NCBI GenBank assembly: GCA_019155185.1 | Contig: CM032806.1 | Coordinates: 16,214,383 to 16,278,382, forward strand | Direction: 5' to 3' | Source of the DNA: Beaufortia kweichowensis | Lineage: Eukaryota; Chordata; Actinopteri; Cypriniformes; Gastromyzontidae | DNA: 64,000 nt | Shown here: one piece after another, positions 12,660-24,344 of the stretch | Layout: each line of letters starts with the position of its first letter | How positions within the stretch are numbered: position 1 is the first letter of the stretch | Program-made: the position numbers and the translations under genes | Notes under the pieces: generated by a model | What the model was told of the DNA's origin: nothing | The model's database searches: none | The model's input: the letters and a program-made list of their open reading frames with translations, nothing else

Positions 12660-13240
12660 TGTCAAGAGAATCACAAGTAAAATGTGCTTGACAGATAAAT
12701 GTTGAATATTTACAAGTCTAAATCATTTATAGAGACAGAGTTTATTTAGAGTTTAAAGTTTTCACTTTAACAAAATTATTTGCAAAAAAATACATATTTT
12801 TTCATTATTGTTTCATTTACATAGCCATAAAATCATTTTTACAGTGTAAGTACCATTATATAAAATATAATATAAGTATAATTTCACTGTACATATTTCT
12901 ATGTGTTTCAACATGAATGTGTGAGTCTGTGATGCAATTTATTTAGTTTTGAATCACACTCAAAAAATGAATTTTTTTCCAATTCATTGTCCAATGTACC
13001 TAATTTAATTTAATTTAAAAGTTAATTCAGCGTGATTGTTTAAGGAGGATTTCCAGATTCCAGTTTGCTTAGTATGAGACAGCATTATCAGAGTGAATTG
13101 TTCAATTAAATGTTATTTGACGTTTAATGTTCATGTATCTTGGAGATTTAGAAGAGTTTGTTTTATTTTTCAGTTTTATGACTGTTCAGAGAAGGGCTGC
13201 TTGTGTTTAGGCTGTGGGAGGCTAGATGAATATAAACTCT
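12660..13240. other. AT-rich spacer
   Basis: No open frame, repeat family or RNA gene is recognised here. Confidence 0.5.
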
Positions 13241-13244
13241 TGTG

Positions 13245-14135
13245 CAGTGGCGGTTCTACATTGAATTACTCTCCGGGCGAGACCCCCTCTGAGCGCCCCC
13301 AGGAATTATTTTTTTTGCACAGTCATGTTTTACTTTAACAGTATAAGTGTAAGACAAGCTTATATTTCTCAATTGCACAAATCCTTCAACAGAACATTTG
13401 AAAAACACAATTCCACACAAAACAGTATAAGTTATCAGAACTTAAATAAATATACTCTGTATACATAAAAGTGTCAAAAATATGTACAATCAGAATATAA
13501 CTAGAGCAGAGAACAATAATATAAAATTAAGATTAATATACAAATAAAATATAGAATAAATATTCTAAATAGCACAAATCCTTCATCACACAAATCACAA
13601 TTATTATAATTATTACACTGCACTAAAAACAGAAAACACAAACTAAAACTAAAATCTGACCTTTCTGGCCTTCCTTGATGCAAAATTATCAATAATGTCA
13701 TCATACGAAACCAATTCACCTTCACATAATCGTTTTGTATTACCTATTTTTATTAGCCATTTCACACAATTTAGAAAAAAACAAACACGTGCAAATTATA
13801 GGTCTGTGTTTATTATTATGAATAATATTATGAATGAAATGTGCGTTATTTGGAAGAAAGTCAAGGTGTAACTGACTTAGTTTAGCCTGCTAAGCTAATT
13901 AGGGATCCCCCCTCCTTGTCCGCTCCATTTGAACTGTCCTCCGCGCGTGCACATGCGCCCCTCCCCTCACACAGCTTCTGTGCACGGCACCTTCTCAGCC
14001 AGCAGGGGCGCCACAGTTATATGAGAGATCAAAGAAAACCGCTTAGCGGCGCAGATGATTGTTTTTTCAAGTGCTTGTGCCCCCCACGTGTCATGAAAAA
14101 ATGCCGCCCCGGGCGGCTGCCCCGTTCGCCCATGT
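13245..14135. mobile_element. hAT-like nonautonomous element, right end degraded
   Basis: The left end, CAGTGGCGGTTCTACATTG, followed by a GGGCGAGACCCCC segment, is the typical terminus of a hAT group common in fish. The right part (about 13920-14135) is GC-rich, with CCCCCCACGTGTCATGAAAA and GCCGCCCCGGGCGGC, a composition typical of the opposite end. The terminal CCACTG and an 8-bp duplication are missing on the right. The interior is AT-rich without transposase. Confidence 0.45.
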
Positions 14136-14585
14136 ACAATATGTATGAATGTACAATAACCTTTTACAGTGTAACTATCCGTTAATCATGCCAAAAATGA
14201 TGAACCAAAATGCAAAATATATTTATATACTGCCTTTGTATAATTTACATTACCAGAAGACATACAGACTTGCTGATCTAAAACTCCCAAATATATGTTG
14301 ATTATTTGGACACAGTGTAAGTTTCACACATTACTAAATAATATATGATTAATATACATTGATGTGTCATGTAGGAAAGGTCCTTTTATTCTAATAACAG
14401 AACACTAAGACAAAGGGATTATATAAAAATCTGTGACAGTTATCAAACCCTTCAAATGTTAACACAGACAGAAACTAATGTTAATGTTAGAAACTGATGC
14501 TACTGTCCATCTTAAAACTAAAATGAAACTGCAATTATTTTTTGGTCTATTTTTTGTCTGGTCTATGTGTGCTCATAGTTGTGAT

Positions 14586-17500
14586 TTAACTCCTACTAAT
14601 GGTTTGTGTGTAATTCTGAATAGATGTTTGAAAGTATGCTGTGGTGTTCTTCTTCGGTTGAAATATCATAATGTAAGATTTTGGTATGAAATAACTGAAG
14701 AGAATTCCATATATACTGGATAACTGAGTCATTGCATGAAAAAGCTGGACATATTTGCTCTTGAAAAGAAGGAAAGCCGTGATGTATACAATCCAGGTTA
14801 CATAGTACAAAATTATACTGAAGGTTATTGATTTGGCCTCATTGTAATTTTTCGGCAGATCTCTTCCCATGTAAGAAAAGAGGACACACAGAAAACCGAG
14901 AAACCAACCTGTGAATACAACTATGGCCATGGCAACAGTGAGCTCCCTTTCACAGCCGAGAATAATCGGAACTTTAAAAGAAAATGAGTCTCTGAAGGGT
15001 TTGGGAGCTGACACGGTCACCCATATTACACAAAAGATTAAATCAACGACAGAAAGCAACGCAACAAAGAGCCACTGGCCGCTGTGTTTTACCCATAAGC
15101 TGTGTAATTTAGGGAACTCTGCAGCCATTTTGAAGATACAGATGATCTGAAAGGAACGCACAGCCAGACAAGAGAGACAAACTGTGAAAAAGAATGTAAA
15201 TATGACATTTCTCAGGATACAGTTTACTGCTGTGGGCTGTCCAAAGAAAAAGAGCACACTTGTGCTAGACAAAGTTAAACACGCTAACATGAGGAAACAC
15301 ATGTTGCCACCAGCAGACCTCACCACGGGCGTGTTGTAATTGCAGGCGAAAAGGCAAAAAATGGAAATGAGCAGAGTAATCAGACATGCAGTAAACAATA
15401 TGACTACAATAGATGTGATTTCAGTGAACTGAAGATAGACGACAGAACGTGTCTTACATGTCGTGCTGCCCTCATCAGACCATTCACTCTCTGCACATGG
15501 ATAACAGGTATAGGGGTCTCCTGGAAAAAACAACAAAGCAAAATATGTTTAGTGATCCAGCAAAAAGCAAACCGGACGCATCAAGCGAAAAACTACACAG
15601 ACAATTCTGTTATAAAAATAAAACTTCAAATTGTAGTGAAAATCTCGTTGACTTAGGTTGGCCAGAAGAGGAGGCCAAAAGCCAATAGCAGGTGAAAATA
15701 GTTTCAATAGAGGATTGGAGAGAGAGGAGGAGAAGCTCGATGAGCTCCAGGAAACAGGAAGTCAGGGTCTTCATAAGCCAGTGAAACTGGGGAGGGCTTA
15801 GTAAGTTTAAAATATATGTGCACATACTGGACATGCAAATGAACCATTTATAAAATAAGTATATTCATTTATTCAAAGCTCCAAACTCACTCATTTTGCA
15901 GTTTCAGCAGCATGCTTGGCACAAAATAACATCTGAATGTACTATTGCAATAAAATGCAAATAACGTTTTTTTGCCACCCTTTTGAAGTCTAAGTGGGAG
16001 AATGAAATGAAACATATATAAGGGACGGCTAGCAGTGCATTAAAGGGGTTTTATGCTGCTCGACGTGAAGCGTAGCCTTTGTGAAGTGCATTTGAATCCT
16101 TTAATGCACAGCTAGCTGTGGATTATATCATTCACCAAGTAAAAAACAAGTTCAAGCTCGTTCAACAGGTTTCAAGCTATCCCATCTTTGATGAAGACTA
16201 TAGTGTAGCGATTGCTTAATGGATTTAATGCGCTTCATTTTATTTCATCATCAACATTTGCAGGCTATAATAATTTATGTTAGTTAACAAAATTTGTTTT
16301 AAATAAGTTTCAATTTTTAATTAAAATAGCGTGGCTGTAAGACTGGTGACAAGATGTCCAAACCAACAGGACATCACATCTTGGGGAACAAAGGACTCTT
16401 TCCAACATATTGAGTTCCCCACAGAGTTTGCATCCCCATCTCAAATAGCACACCTCAAAGGATGCTGATTGCGAACTCACACCTTCACATCTGTCTCTTT
16501 CTCCCCCTCTCTTCATCTACTCCCCCTTAGCTCAGAGATCCCCAAAACTCATCAATGAACTGTATTTAAGATATACCACATTCTGTGTGATCAAAGTATC
16601 TAAATATTCATGTCTCATATCATTTGAAATGTCTCAGTGCGACTTGCACAATGGTCCTATCCCCACAACAGTAGAGCAGATCATAACAAAGGTTTAAGGA
16701 GTTTGGAGATATTCTGCTCACTGTTGTGGGTGTGTCCTTCCTGGGCTCTTTCATGGAAATGGCCATTTGGGCCTGATCAGGTTCAGAGTCTTTTCTATTT
16801 AAATTACATCTCCATTTGGAGGAAGTATACTTTGATTTGGGTATTTAAGGGAAGCAAGCAAAAGGTTCTGGGAATCTGTAAACGGATCTCCCGCACAATC
16901 ACTGTGTGTAGTTCTTATAGTTGGAAGTCTGTAAACGGATTTCCCGCACAATCACTGTGTGTAGTTCTTATAGTCGGAGTCTGTAAACGGATCTCCCGCA
17001 CAATCACTGTGTGTAGTTCTTATAGTCGGAGTCTGTAAACGGATCTCCCGCACAATCACTGTGTGTAGTTCTTATAGTCGGAGTCTGTAAACGGATCTCC
17101 CGCACATTCGCTGTGCGTAGTTTTGATTGTCAGGTAAACATTTCTAAATTCTCTCATCTCTGCATTATTGACTGTTTTACATGAATTGATCACTTTACTA
17201 AATTGTTTGAATTAGATGTTAAATCATTGCTGTCGTTTACCTGTTTAATAAATTGTTATATTTGTATCCATTCTAAATACTCTGAATTATTGGCTTAGTA
17301 GACTATGATGCATCCGTGTTACCGCAATACTACGACCAGGGTTAAGTATATTGAAATAATTAAGTTGTTATGCAGTCGGATTTTGTGTATCCTCTGCTTA
17401 GTCAGAGAAGAGTTTTGTGTATCCTCTGTTTAGTCAGAGAAAAGTTTTGTGTATCCTCTGTTTAGTCAGAGAAGAGTTTTGTGTATCCTCTGTTTAGTCA

Positions 17501-20500
17501 GAGAAGAGTTTTGTGTATCCTCTGTTTAGTCAGAGAAAAGTTTTGTGTATCCTCTGCTTAGTCAGAGAAGAGTTTTGTGTATCCTCTGTTTAGTCAGAGA
17601 AGAGTTTTGTGTATCCTCTGTTTAGTCAGAGAAGAGTTTTGTGTATCCTCTGTTTAGTCAGAGAAGAGTTTTGTGTATCCTCTGTTTAGTCAGAGAAGAG
17701 TTTTGTGTATCCTCTGTTTAGTCAGAGAAGAGTTTTGTGTATCCTCTGTTTAGTCAGAGAAGAGTTCGATTGTATGGGGCTACATGGGTACCTTTTAATA
17801 ATAGTAAGCTACATTGTTAAATTGCTTTAGCCATAACCTCTGATTATCTAAATTACTTAACTTTAACTAAGTTGTTAAGCAATTGCATTATATAGGCGAT
17901 TGTATGGGGCTACATGGGTACCTTTTAACAATAGTAGTAATTGGGAGCTACATTGTTAAATTGCTTTAGCCATAACCTCTGGTTATACGGTCGAGTTTGT
18001 GATCGTGGGCCCGCACACAGCCGGTGCGAGGACCCTGTGCGACATTGAGAACCTTGGTCTACAAGTCCAATAATAATAGTGAGTTGAATAGAATGATAAA
18101 ACATTTATCTAAATTTAAGAATCTTAACTTAACCTTTACAAGGTTTTATCTTTTGGAGTCAGATAAAATTGAGGAATAAAAAGTAAAGAATAAGCGCAGG
18201 AAAAGACCGGGCGCGCTGAAACCTTCGCCATTACCACTGGACTCCTACGTTGGGCCAGTGGGTGGTTTTTGGGTGGCTTTTCCCATCCAGCCTTACATGG
18301 CCTTAAACACATTTATTCATATTTCACTTAACAAAACAATATTCACTTGTGTCTCCTGCATTACATTACATTAACATTTGCATTTATGCATTTGGCAGAT
18401 GCTTCTCTGAGAAGAGAGCGAGGCGCTGCGTCTTGATGCCATACTTCAGACATGCACATCTTCCTTCAGACAATCAGAATCTGCTGATGACTTTTTCTGG
18501 TATCATTGCATCAACACCATGACAACAGCTTCTCATTCCCTTCTCAGTGAACCAGGATACATAGTAAGTGAGATGTTTCCTGGCTTTATATACTCACGAG
18601 AATAATTCATGTAGGTGTTTTGTGGGCATTTTTTACACAGAAAGCAGCAGTCATGATATCCCACATTCTCTCTTGAAAATCCCTCTTCACACTCAACAGA
18701 GCAGTTGGAGAAAAGAACCTAAAACAGAAACTTTGTTCAAAGTTCATCTAGACAGCTATGTATAGATGGAAGATCGATAGATCAAATGTATAAACAAAAA
18801 GAAACAAAGTACACTTACAGCAGTATTGTTACGCCAGGGCAGGAGAGAGTTGTTGATGGCAAAAAGAGTTTCTGGATATGTGTCATATGTGCCCACCCTT
18901 TGAATCCATGGAGGATTTGTTTCAGTGTGCCAGAGCACGACTGCATAACTCACAGCTGGATCACCATTAACATCATATTTCACCTGACGGCCATTGAGGG
19001 GAAAATCCAACTTCTTCATTTCTCCCAGAAGCTGTTGTAAATTGTGGTAAGTTTTAGACATTGTACAAATAAAAAACAGGCAAACCACATATATTATGTA
19101 ATATTATTATTATTAGTACATTACTCTAAATAATGGTGTCAGAATATGACGGTACTAACAATAACTTTGATATCAATAAAAAACGTTTCACAACAGTTAC
19201 AAACTCTGTCTCTTTCCCCTCTACACCTGTATTTTAAGTGTCATTAATTGGCCAAAAATAAGAAAACACAACATAAACTTTTTTTAATAAAACATTTCTT
19301 TGAATATCGCAATAATATCGTTATCATGAATTATTTTGGCCACAATAATCATGTAGTAAAAATCTGATATCGTGACGGCCCTAAAAAATATCCTTCATTT
19401 ATCACATAATATAAAAAAGATTATTTTCTATAACAATCATTGTGTCATGGTTTCACCCGGCCCCTCCCTCTGGACTCAATCACCCAGGATCCTCTGCCCC
19501 GAGTCCCACGCCCCGGCCAAGATGGCCGGCCCCGAGTCCCACGCCCCGGCCAAGATGGCCGGCCCAGAGTTCCCAGACTCCGCCCTAGAGTCCCCAGACT
19601 CCGCCTACTAGCAGGCTTAGTTCTTTACCTGTGGGAGTGTCTAGTCAGCCCTCAAGTGATACAGGGGTGTATTTGTCCAGTGCTCCAAGTCAGTCAAGCA
19701 CAGCGTTGGCAGCTTATAGTTATGTCCCAGTGCAGATAGGAAGTAGCTATGAGGATCTCGCTTTTCCCAAGCCGCAGGGTACCTTCACTCAGTTTGCTCC
19801 TGCTACAAAGTATGTCAGTCTTGCAGTAACTTCGCCCCATGATGTTTCTACTCAATCTGGGAGCATTCAGGGTTTAGATAGACCAGTTGCACAAGTTGTT
19901 ACATCACCCCAAGCAGGACCTTCCAGTCAGGTTGTGTTCCCCCAGGGAGGAAATAGTGCTTGTAGTGGCACCCTTGCCCACTCTCAAGTTGGCTCTAGTA
20001 AACGTGTTTTTGGGTACTCTAAATCCATTTCATCCCAAGCCTTTCCCAGCCAGCCCATCAATATTGCAGGTCCGCAGGGTGTGTCTAGCACTACTATAGG
20101 AGGCTCTAATAGTTTCCGCAGCCCTGTAAAGTCTCAAGGTACCTTTAGCCAGTTTGCTCCTGGATCTCCTCCCAAGTCTAGTTCCTTACAGGTAGTTTCT
20201 AGTCAGTCCACAAGTAGTGCTCGCAGTAGTTATTTGCCCCAGTCTCGGTCCGGTTCTAGTGAACTCTCATTTGGGTCTTTCAAACCTATCTCACCTCAGA
20301 CTGTTTTCACACAGCAGACTAATGTTGCAAGCTCTCAGGGCAGTTCTGGCACTACAGGCTCTAGTGGCTTGGGCTCTCAGGCCAAGAGTAGCTCTTACAG
20401 AGAGTCTTCACAACAACTTGGTGCTTCCAGTCAGCCTGCCAGCGAGTCTCGTGTACATGCAAAGCTTTTGTCTTCGGCTGGAAGACTCTTCAGCCAGAGC

Positions 20501-23500
20501 GCTAGCAGTCAGGCTTTCCAAAGCCAGTATGCAGCAACTCTGGGCAGTTCTAGACCACCAGTGACAGGAAGTCCTAGTCAGTTGGTTTCTGCACAGGGAG
20601 GAAGTGGAAGTTTAGGTGATTTGTCCCCATAGGCTCAAAGTATCTCAAGTCAGTATACCCCTGCATATTCTACTCTTGTTTCCTTGCCTGCAGCTGTTTC
20701 TAGCCAGCCCACTGGCAGTAAGGCGTCCCAGATCTTGTATGTTTCTGGCTCCCAAGAGAGCTTTAGTCAGTTAACAACTTCCTATACCTCTGGCCTGGCA
20801 CAGGGTGCAAGTAGCCTTCCTAGTAATTCACATATGCAGTCTCAAAGCAGCCCCAGTCAACTTAACTTTGGTTCTTCTCGGTTAAGCGCAGTGGCTTCAC
20901 CCCAGACTAGTCGTTATAGTCAAGCTGCTGAAACTCTGTCCCAGGGCCAAATTCCTCAAAGATGGCAACCTTCTGTCTCTAGTTTGTCCCTAGGTAGTCA
21001 GTCCTCCGGGTCCCCAGTGGCCGTCTCCTCCGGGTCCCTAGTGGCCGTCTCCTCCGAGTCCCATGTTCCCGTCTCCTCTGAGTCCCATGTTCCCGTCTCC
21101 TCTGAGTCCTATGTTCCCGTCTCCTCTGAGTCCCATGTTCCCGGCGCCTCTGAGCCCCATGTTCCCGGCGCCTCTGAGCCCCATGTTCCCGGCGCCTCTG
21201 AGCCCCATGTTCCCGGCGCCTCTGAGCCCCATGTTCCTGGCGCCTCTGAGCCCCATGTTCCTGGCGCCTCTGAGCCCCATGTTCCCGGCGCCTCTGGGTC
21301 CCCAGTTCCCGGCGCCTCTGAGTCCCCAGAGCGGCCGCAGCCTGCCCCAGCGCGGCCACAGCCTGCCCCAGCGCAGCCACAGCCTGACCCAGAGCCGCCA
21401 GAGCCCGAGCCTCCAGAGTGAGAGCCCAAGCCTCCAGAGCCAGAGCGTGAGCCTCCAGAGCCCGAGCCTCCAGAGCGAGAGCGCAAGCCTCCTGACCCCG
21501 GGCCTCCTGGCCCCGAGCCTCCTGACCCCGAACCTCCTGACCCCAAGCACCCACCCAGCCTCCCTCTCCTCCCCCCGTGGGTCTTGTGGCGCGAGGACGC
21601 GCCTTCCGGGGGGAGGGGGGTACTGTCATGGTTTCACCCGGCCCCTCCCTCTGGACTCATTCACCCAGGATCCTCTGCACCTCACCACCTGTTCACAATC
21701 GGTTATCTTGTTATCACCTGCACCTGCCTCACGTCGTTATGGACTTTATTTAATGTGTTTGCTTTCTGTTCTCCCTTGTCTGGTGTTGTTGTAATTTTAT
21801 GTATCAGTTTGTTTCTTCGTCTGTCAGCCGTGCATTTACCTGGAAAAGTTTGTGAGTTATCTGAGCGTGTTGTTCACCGCTGTATTCTATGCCTGCCTGT
21901 GATTCCCCTCTGAAGTGAGGTCTGTACCAGTTTGTTTGTTAATTCCGCTGATGAAGTTCAGTAAAAGACTTTGAACTATAATCTCGTGTTCTGCCTCGTC
22001 TGATGCACGGTTACACATTGTTCATTCATTCTCTATTCCACTTATTTACGTACAGCGCATTCTGAAAATATTCAGACCCCCTTTACTATTTTTATTTTGT
22101 TACGGCTATTTCGACCCTTTACTCTATTACACGCTATTTAGTAGCCTCACGTCTTTCTGGGTGTGACGCAACAAGCTTTGCACACTTGGAATTTTCCATT
22201 CTTTTCTTTGCAAATCCTTTCAAGCTCAGGTTGAATGGAGACTGTCAGTGGACAGTCTTTTTAGATCTCTCCAGAGATGTTCGATACGTCAGAGCTCGGG
22301 CTGGACCACTTTAGGACATTCACAGAGTTCTCTTTAAGTCATTCCTGTGTTGTCTTGGCTGTGTGCTTAGGGTCATAAGGATATCTTTGTACTTTGCTCC
22401 ATTCATCTTTCCCTCAACCCTGACCAGTCTCCCAGTCCCTGCTGCTGGAAAACACCACCACAGCATGATGCTGACACCACCATGCTTCACTGTTGAGAGG
22501 GTATTGGGCAGGTGATGACGATGTCCGATTTCCACCAGACATAACACTTAGACTTGAGGCCAAACAGTTCAATCTTGATTCCATCAGACCAGAGAATCTT
22601 GTACCTCACTGTCTGTGAGTCTTTAAGGTTTTTATAAACTTAGTATTCAGACATCTCTTTTGTCAATTTTGTTATGTCGCAGTCTGATACTACATTCTTT
22701 TTATTTTATTAATCTACACTCACTACCCCATTATGACAGAGTAAAATATCACAGTTACATAAGTATTCAGACACTAAATACTTTCTGAATGCACTGTTCT
22801 GTATGTGACACTTAGATGATAACTAATAATTGATAACACATTAAAACGCATCCACTCACCATGTATGGCTCAACTGTTGTGTTTTTGCTGCATTCATTCA
22901 TGTCACATTGCAGAAGTTTATGTAACGCATGAGCTATAGTATATATGGATGTGTAGATGGCAAAGGAGAATGTGGGATCTTCATTTATTATTTCCTCTGC
23001 AGTCAATGATGAGCATTGATCACAATCTTGATTACACATCTTAGTCTGGATTTTATTCTCAACATTATCATTAGTATAAACCTTGGTTCTTTCTTTATAA
23101 ATGAATTCATTAAATCCTCGCAATGAGAAAAATCTCTCCGTAATGCCAATAACTGTTCCAATTTTCTCAATTCCTGCCTCTTTTGGGAGCTGTTGATTCA
23201 TAGACCATGTTTCACTTGCAATCCAGACTTTGTCTCGTATGTTGTTTGCTATGGCAGCTTTGATTATGTTTTTTGCATATTGTGGCACAGCGAAAACCAC
23301 AATGACATTGATGTTAAGCTTCTCAATCTTTTTAAGAGTTAGACTGTAGTTTGCACTTTGGCTGAGAGACTCTTGATAAGCCAAACAAATGCCTGTATTT
23401 CTGATGTCATTGTTGAACAGTCTTAGACCATCTTCACTGTAATTGTCTCGTCCTCCAAGAAAAGCAACCCAGTTCCATCCAAACCACTGTATGATGTGAA

Positions 23501-24344
23501 TAATCATCTGTATCAAGTCCTTGTTGCTCGGGATTGTTCTTATAAAAGACGGATAGTGAAGTTTATTACTCAGTGCGTAACTGGATGCTCCATAATTCAC
23601 CTTCAAAAGAGAAAAGCTGTTTTACAACAATTTGCTAACTGTACTGTATATACTGTATTAAATAACAGTTAAATTAACACACATTACTTTACCCATGGTA
23701 TAAGGTCCATTGTGACTAACGGTGCAATAGTAATAGTTCTTGTGCTTCCGTATGGTCCTGTTAAAGCAATGACTTTAGGCTGATGACTGTTGAGTTTTTC
23801 TTGAGGTTTTATTGATCCATTCTGTGAGATTAAACTGAAAACTGATGGGAAGTTTTTAGTGTCAGAGCAATGATCAAATATTTCATAGCCCAGAGAAACA
23901 TTGGGCAGCAGCGCGGTGGAGTTATTAATCTCCTCAACAGCAAACCTCATCACTTGAAACATCTGATAACCAGATTCAGAGAAAGTGTGTCTAGAAAACA
24001 TTAGTAAGAGAATAAGCAGAAATCATCTGCACTTACCTAATGTTTCATATAGAAATTTGAGTTTAAACAAATAAAGATTAAAAGCTGCTTTAATGTATAA
24101 AGATTATTATCATAGACAGGTTTGTAAACATAATAAATGAAAATGAAAATCTTCTTGCTTACCGAAAGCATTCAATGGGCTCCGGGGAGAACAAGGATGT
24201 TGCATGTTGAATTTCATGCACAGGAAACAGGCCACCTAATAAATAATCTCCATCTAAACTAAACTCAGAAGAAGAGCAAGAAACGTTCCAAACCATAAAA
24301 TGAATAAATCCCAAAATGAAAGCGCAAAAGCGACTCAGAAACAT
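14586..24344 (-). CDS. tas1r2-like: Taste receptor type 1 (T1R), class C GPCR, six exons, intact
   Basis: Taste receptor cells use T1R dimers to sense amino acids or sugars at the plasma membrane. Exons (minus): 24344-24163, 23990-23693, 23600-22860, 19031-18819, 18718-18598 and 15520-14586. All introns are GT-AG, the phases agree, and the frame gives 829 residues. Residues 1-25 are a signal peptide. GDYLLGGLFP, GYQMFQVMRFAVEEINN and VWIASETW mark the Venus-flytrap domain (to about 480). A short cysteine-rich linker (about 480-540) joins it to seven membrane spans (about 545-805) with NTPVVRSAGG in loop 1, NYNEAK, and PKSY in span 7. The ending NTTAYFQTSIQNYT is T1R-like. RSAGG, NYNEAK and the tail favour T1R over olfactory OlfC/V2R receptors. 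CNQDCDQC and NTxAYF suggest the T1R2 group, while the N-terminus resembles T1R1, so the paralogue is uncertain. Introns 3 and 5 hold large insertions. Confidence 0.9.
15600..16010. other. Intron 5 of the T1R gene, 3' part
   Basis: Noncoding intron sequence with no recognised element. A purine-rich run (about 15715-15740) is the only notable composition. Confidence 0.4.
16028..16117. repeat. Short hairpin repeat
   Basis: CTAGCAGTGCATTAAAGG (from about 16030) is matched by its near-complement CCTTTAATGCACAGCTAG (to about 16116). This gives a stem of about 17 bp around a loop of about 50 bp. It is probably a tiny MITE within intron 5. Confidence 0.5.
16334..17345 (+). mobile_element. LTR-like segment in T1R intron 5
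   Basis: A TATTTAAG box at about 16842 is followed by a 52-bp tandem repeat array, an AATAAA signal at about 17248, and a short trailing segment. This order would suit U3-R-U5 of a retroviral-type LTR. A second array (17376-17765) follows where a leader region would lie. No TG...CA termini, target duplication, primer-binding site or gag/pol frames could be fixed. The call is therefore only structural. Confidence 0.3.
16875..17132. repeat. Minisatellite, 52-53-bp unit x 5
   Basis: Copies start TCTGTAAACGGAT at 16875, 16928, 16980, 17032 and 17084. The first period is 53 bp and the rest 52 bp. Middle copies are almost identical and the last is more diverged, which is typical of unequal exchange. 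Confidence 0.95.
17376..17765. repeat. Minisatellite, 32-bp unit x about 12
   Basis: The unit contains TTTTGTGTATCCTCTGTTTA followed by GTCAGAGAAGAG. About twelve head-to-tail copies differ mainly by C/T in CTGCTTAG versus CTGTTTAG and by A/G in GAAAAG versus GAAGAG. It sits in intron 5 of the T1R gene. Confidence 0.95.
17767..17987. repeat. Direct duplication of an 80-90-bp block
   Basis: The block starting CGATTGTATGGGGCTACATG at 17767 recurs at 17897. The second copy has a short insertion (TAATTGGGAG-like). The first copy directly abuts the 32-bp minisatellite. Confidence 0.9.
18355..18420 (-). mobile_element. SINE tail fragment
   Basis: The AACATTTGCATTTATGCATT / TTGGCAGATGCTTCT segment matches the shared 3' tail of the tRNA-derived SINEs at 9641 and 41490. 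No tRNA-like head is present. Confidence 0.45.
19589..21421 (+). pseudogene. Ser/Gln-rich repetitive open frame inside the LTR element, one nonsense codon
   Basis: A single frame runs from a TAG at 19586 to a TGA ending at 21421, interrupted only by TAG at 20630-20632; CAG to TAG is the likely change because the flanking context is SP-AQS. The first about 340 codons hold imperfect repeats of about 120 residues: QGTFTQFAP recurs as QGTFSQFAP, and FGxxKxISxQ recurs at the same spacing. From about 21010 the same frame enters 8-residue repeats (SEPHVPGA) and then proline-rich PQPAPA and PEPPE repeats. I recognise no retroviral domain. It resembles a secreted or structural low-complexity host protein, so capture of host coding DNA is inferred. 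No start codon can be chosen with confidence. Confidence 0.5.
21040..21320. repeat. 24-bp tandem repeat, about 11 copies
   Basis: The units read TCTGAGCCCCATGTTCCCGG plus CGCC, with early units ending CGTCTCC instead. The period of 24 keeps the frame open in several frames and creates long spurious open frames on both strands. Confidence 0.95.
22051..22797 (-). mobile_element. Tc1-like transposon relic in T1R intron 3
   Basis: The left end, ACAGCGCATTCTGAAAATAT, and the complement of the right end, ACAGTGCATTCAGAAAGTAT, are the inverted repeats of a widespread fish Tc1 family. A TA precedes the left end; the right TA is mutated. Between them, the minus strand keeps a fragment of transposase (see 22320-22560). 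About half the full length is deleted. Confidence 0.8.
22320..22560 (-). pseudogene. Tc1 transposase fragment
   Basis: The minus-strand peptide contains TVKHGGVSIMLWWCFPAAGT and GRLVRVEGKMNGAKYKDIL. This is the conserved core stretch of Tc1 transposases that follows the first catalytic aspartate region (usually KHGGGSIMLWGCF). The N-terminal HTH and most of the C-terminal part are missing. Confidence 0.8.

Larger units (their letters stand above)
19443..22015 (+). mobile_element. LTR retrotransposon, 5' LTR truncated, inserted in T1R intron 3
   Basis: The 3' LTR is 21624-22015 (392 bp, TGTCATGG...GGTTACA). It is preceded by a purine tract (GGGGGGAGGGGGGTAC) as expected for plus-strand priming. 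The left end repeats only the first 57 bp or so of the LTR (19443-19499). The whole is bounded by a perfect 5-bp duplication, CATTG (19438-19442 and 22016-22020). No gag, protease, reverse transcriptase or integrase is present. The interior is instead filled by a serine/glutamine-rich open frame and short-period repeats. It is a nonautonomous, internally replaced element, antisense to the host gene. Confidence 0.85.

Noticed and set aside
17376..17765. CRISPR-like regular repeat
   Set aside because: The repeats are contiguous 32-bp units without spacers, in a vertebrate intron; this is a minisatellite.
20979..21794. Long open frames on both strands over the 24-bp repeats
   Set aside because: A repeat period divisible by three keeps all frames open; the peptides (SPMFPSPL, QRRREHGA) are repeat artefacts.
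14586..24344. Vomeronasal/olfactory OlfC (V2R-like) receptor
   Set aside because: The six-exon layout is shared, but NTPVVRSAGG, NYNEAK and the NTTAYFQTSIQNYT tail are T1R features; V2R/OlfC receptors have NTPIVKANNR at the loop-1 position.
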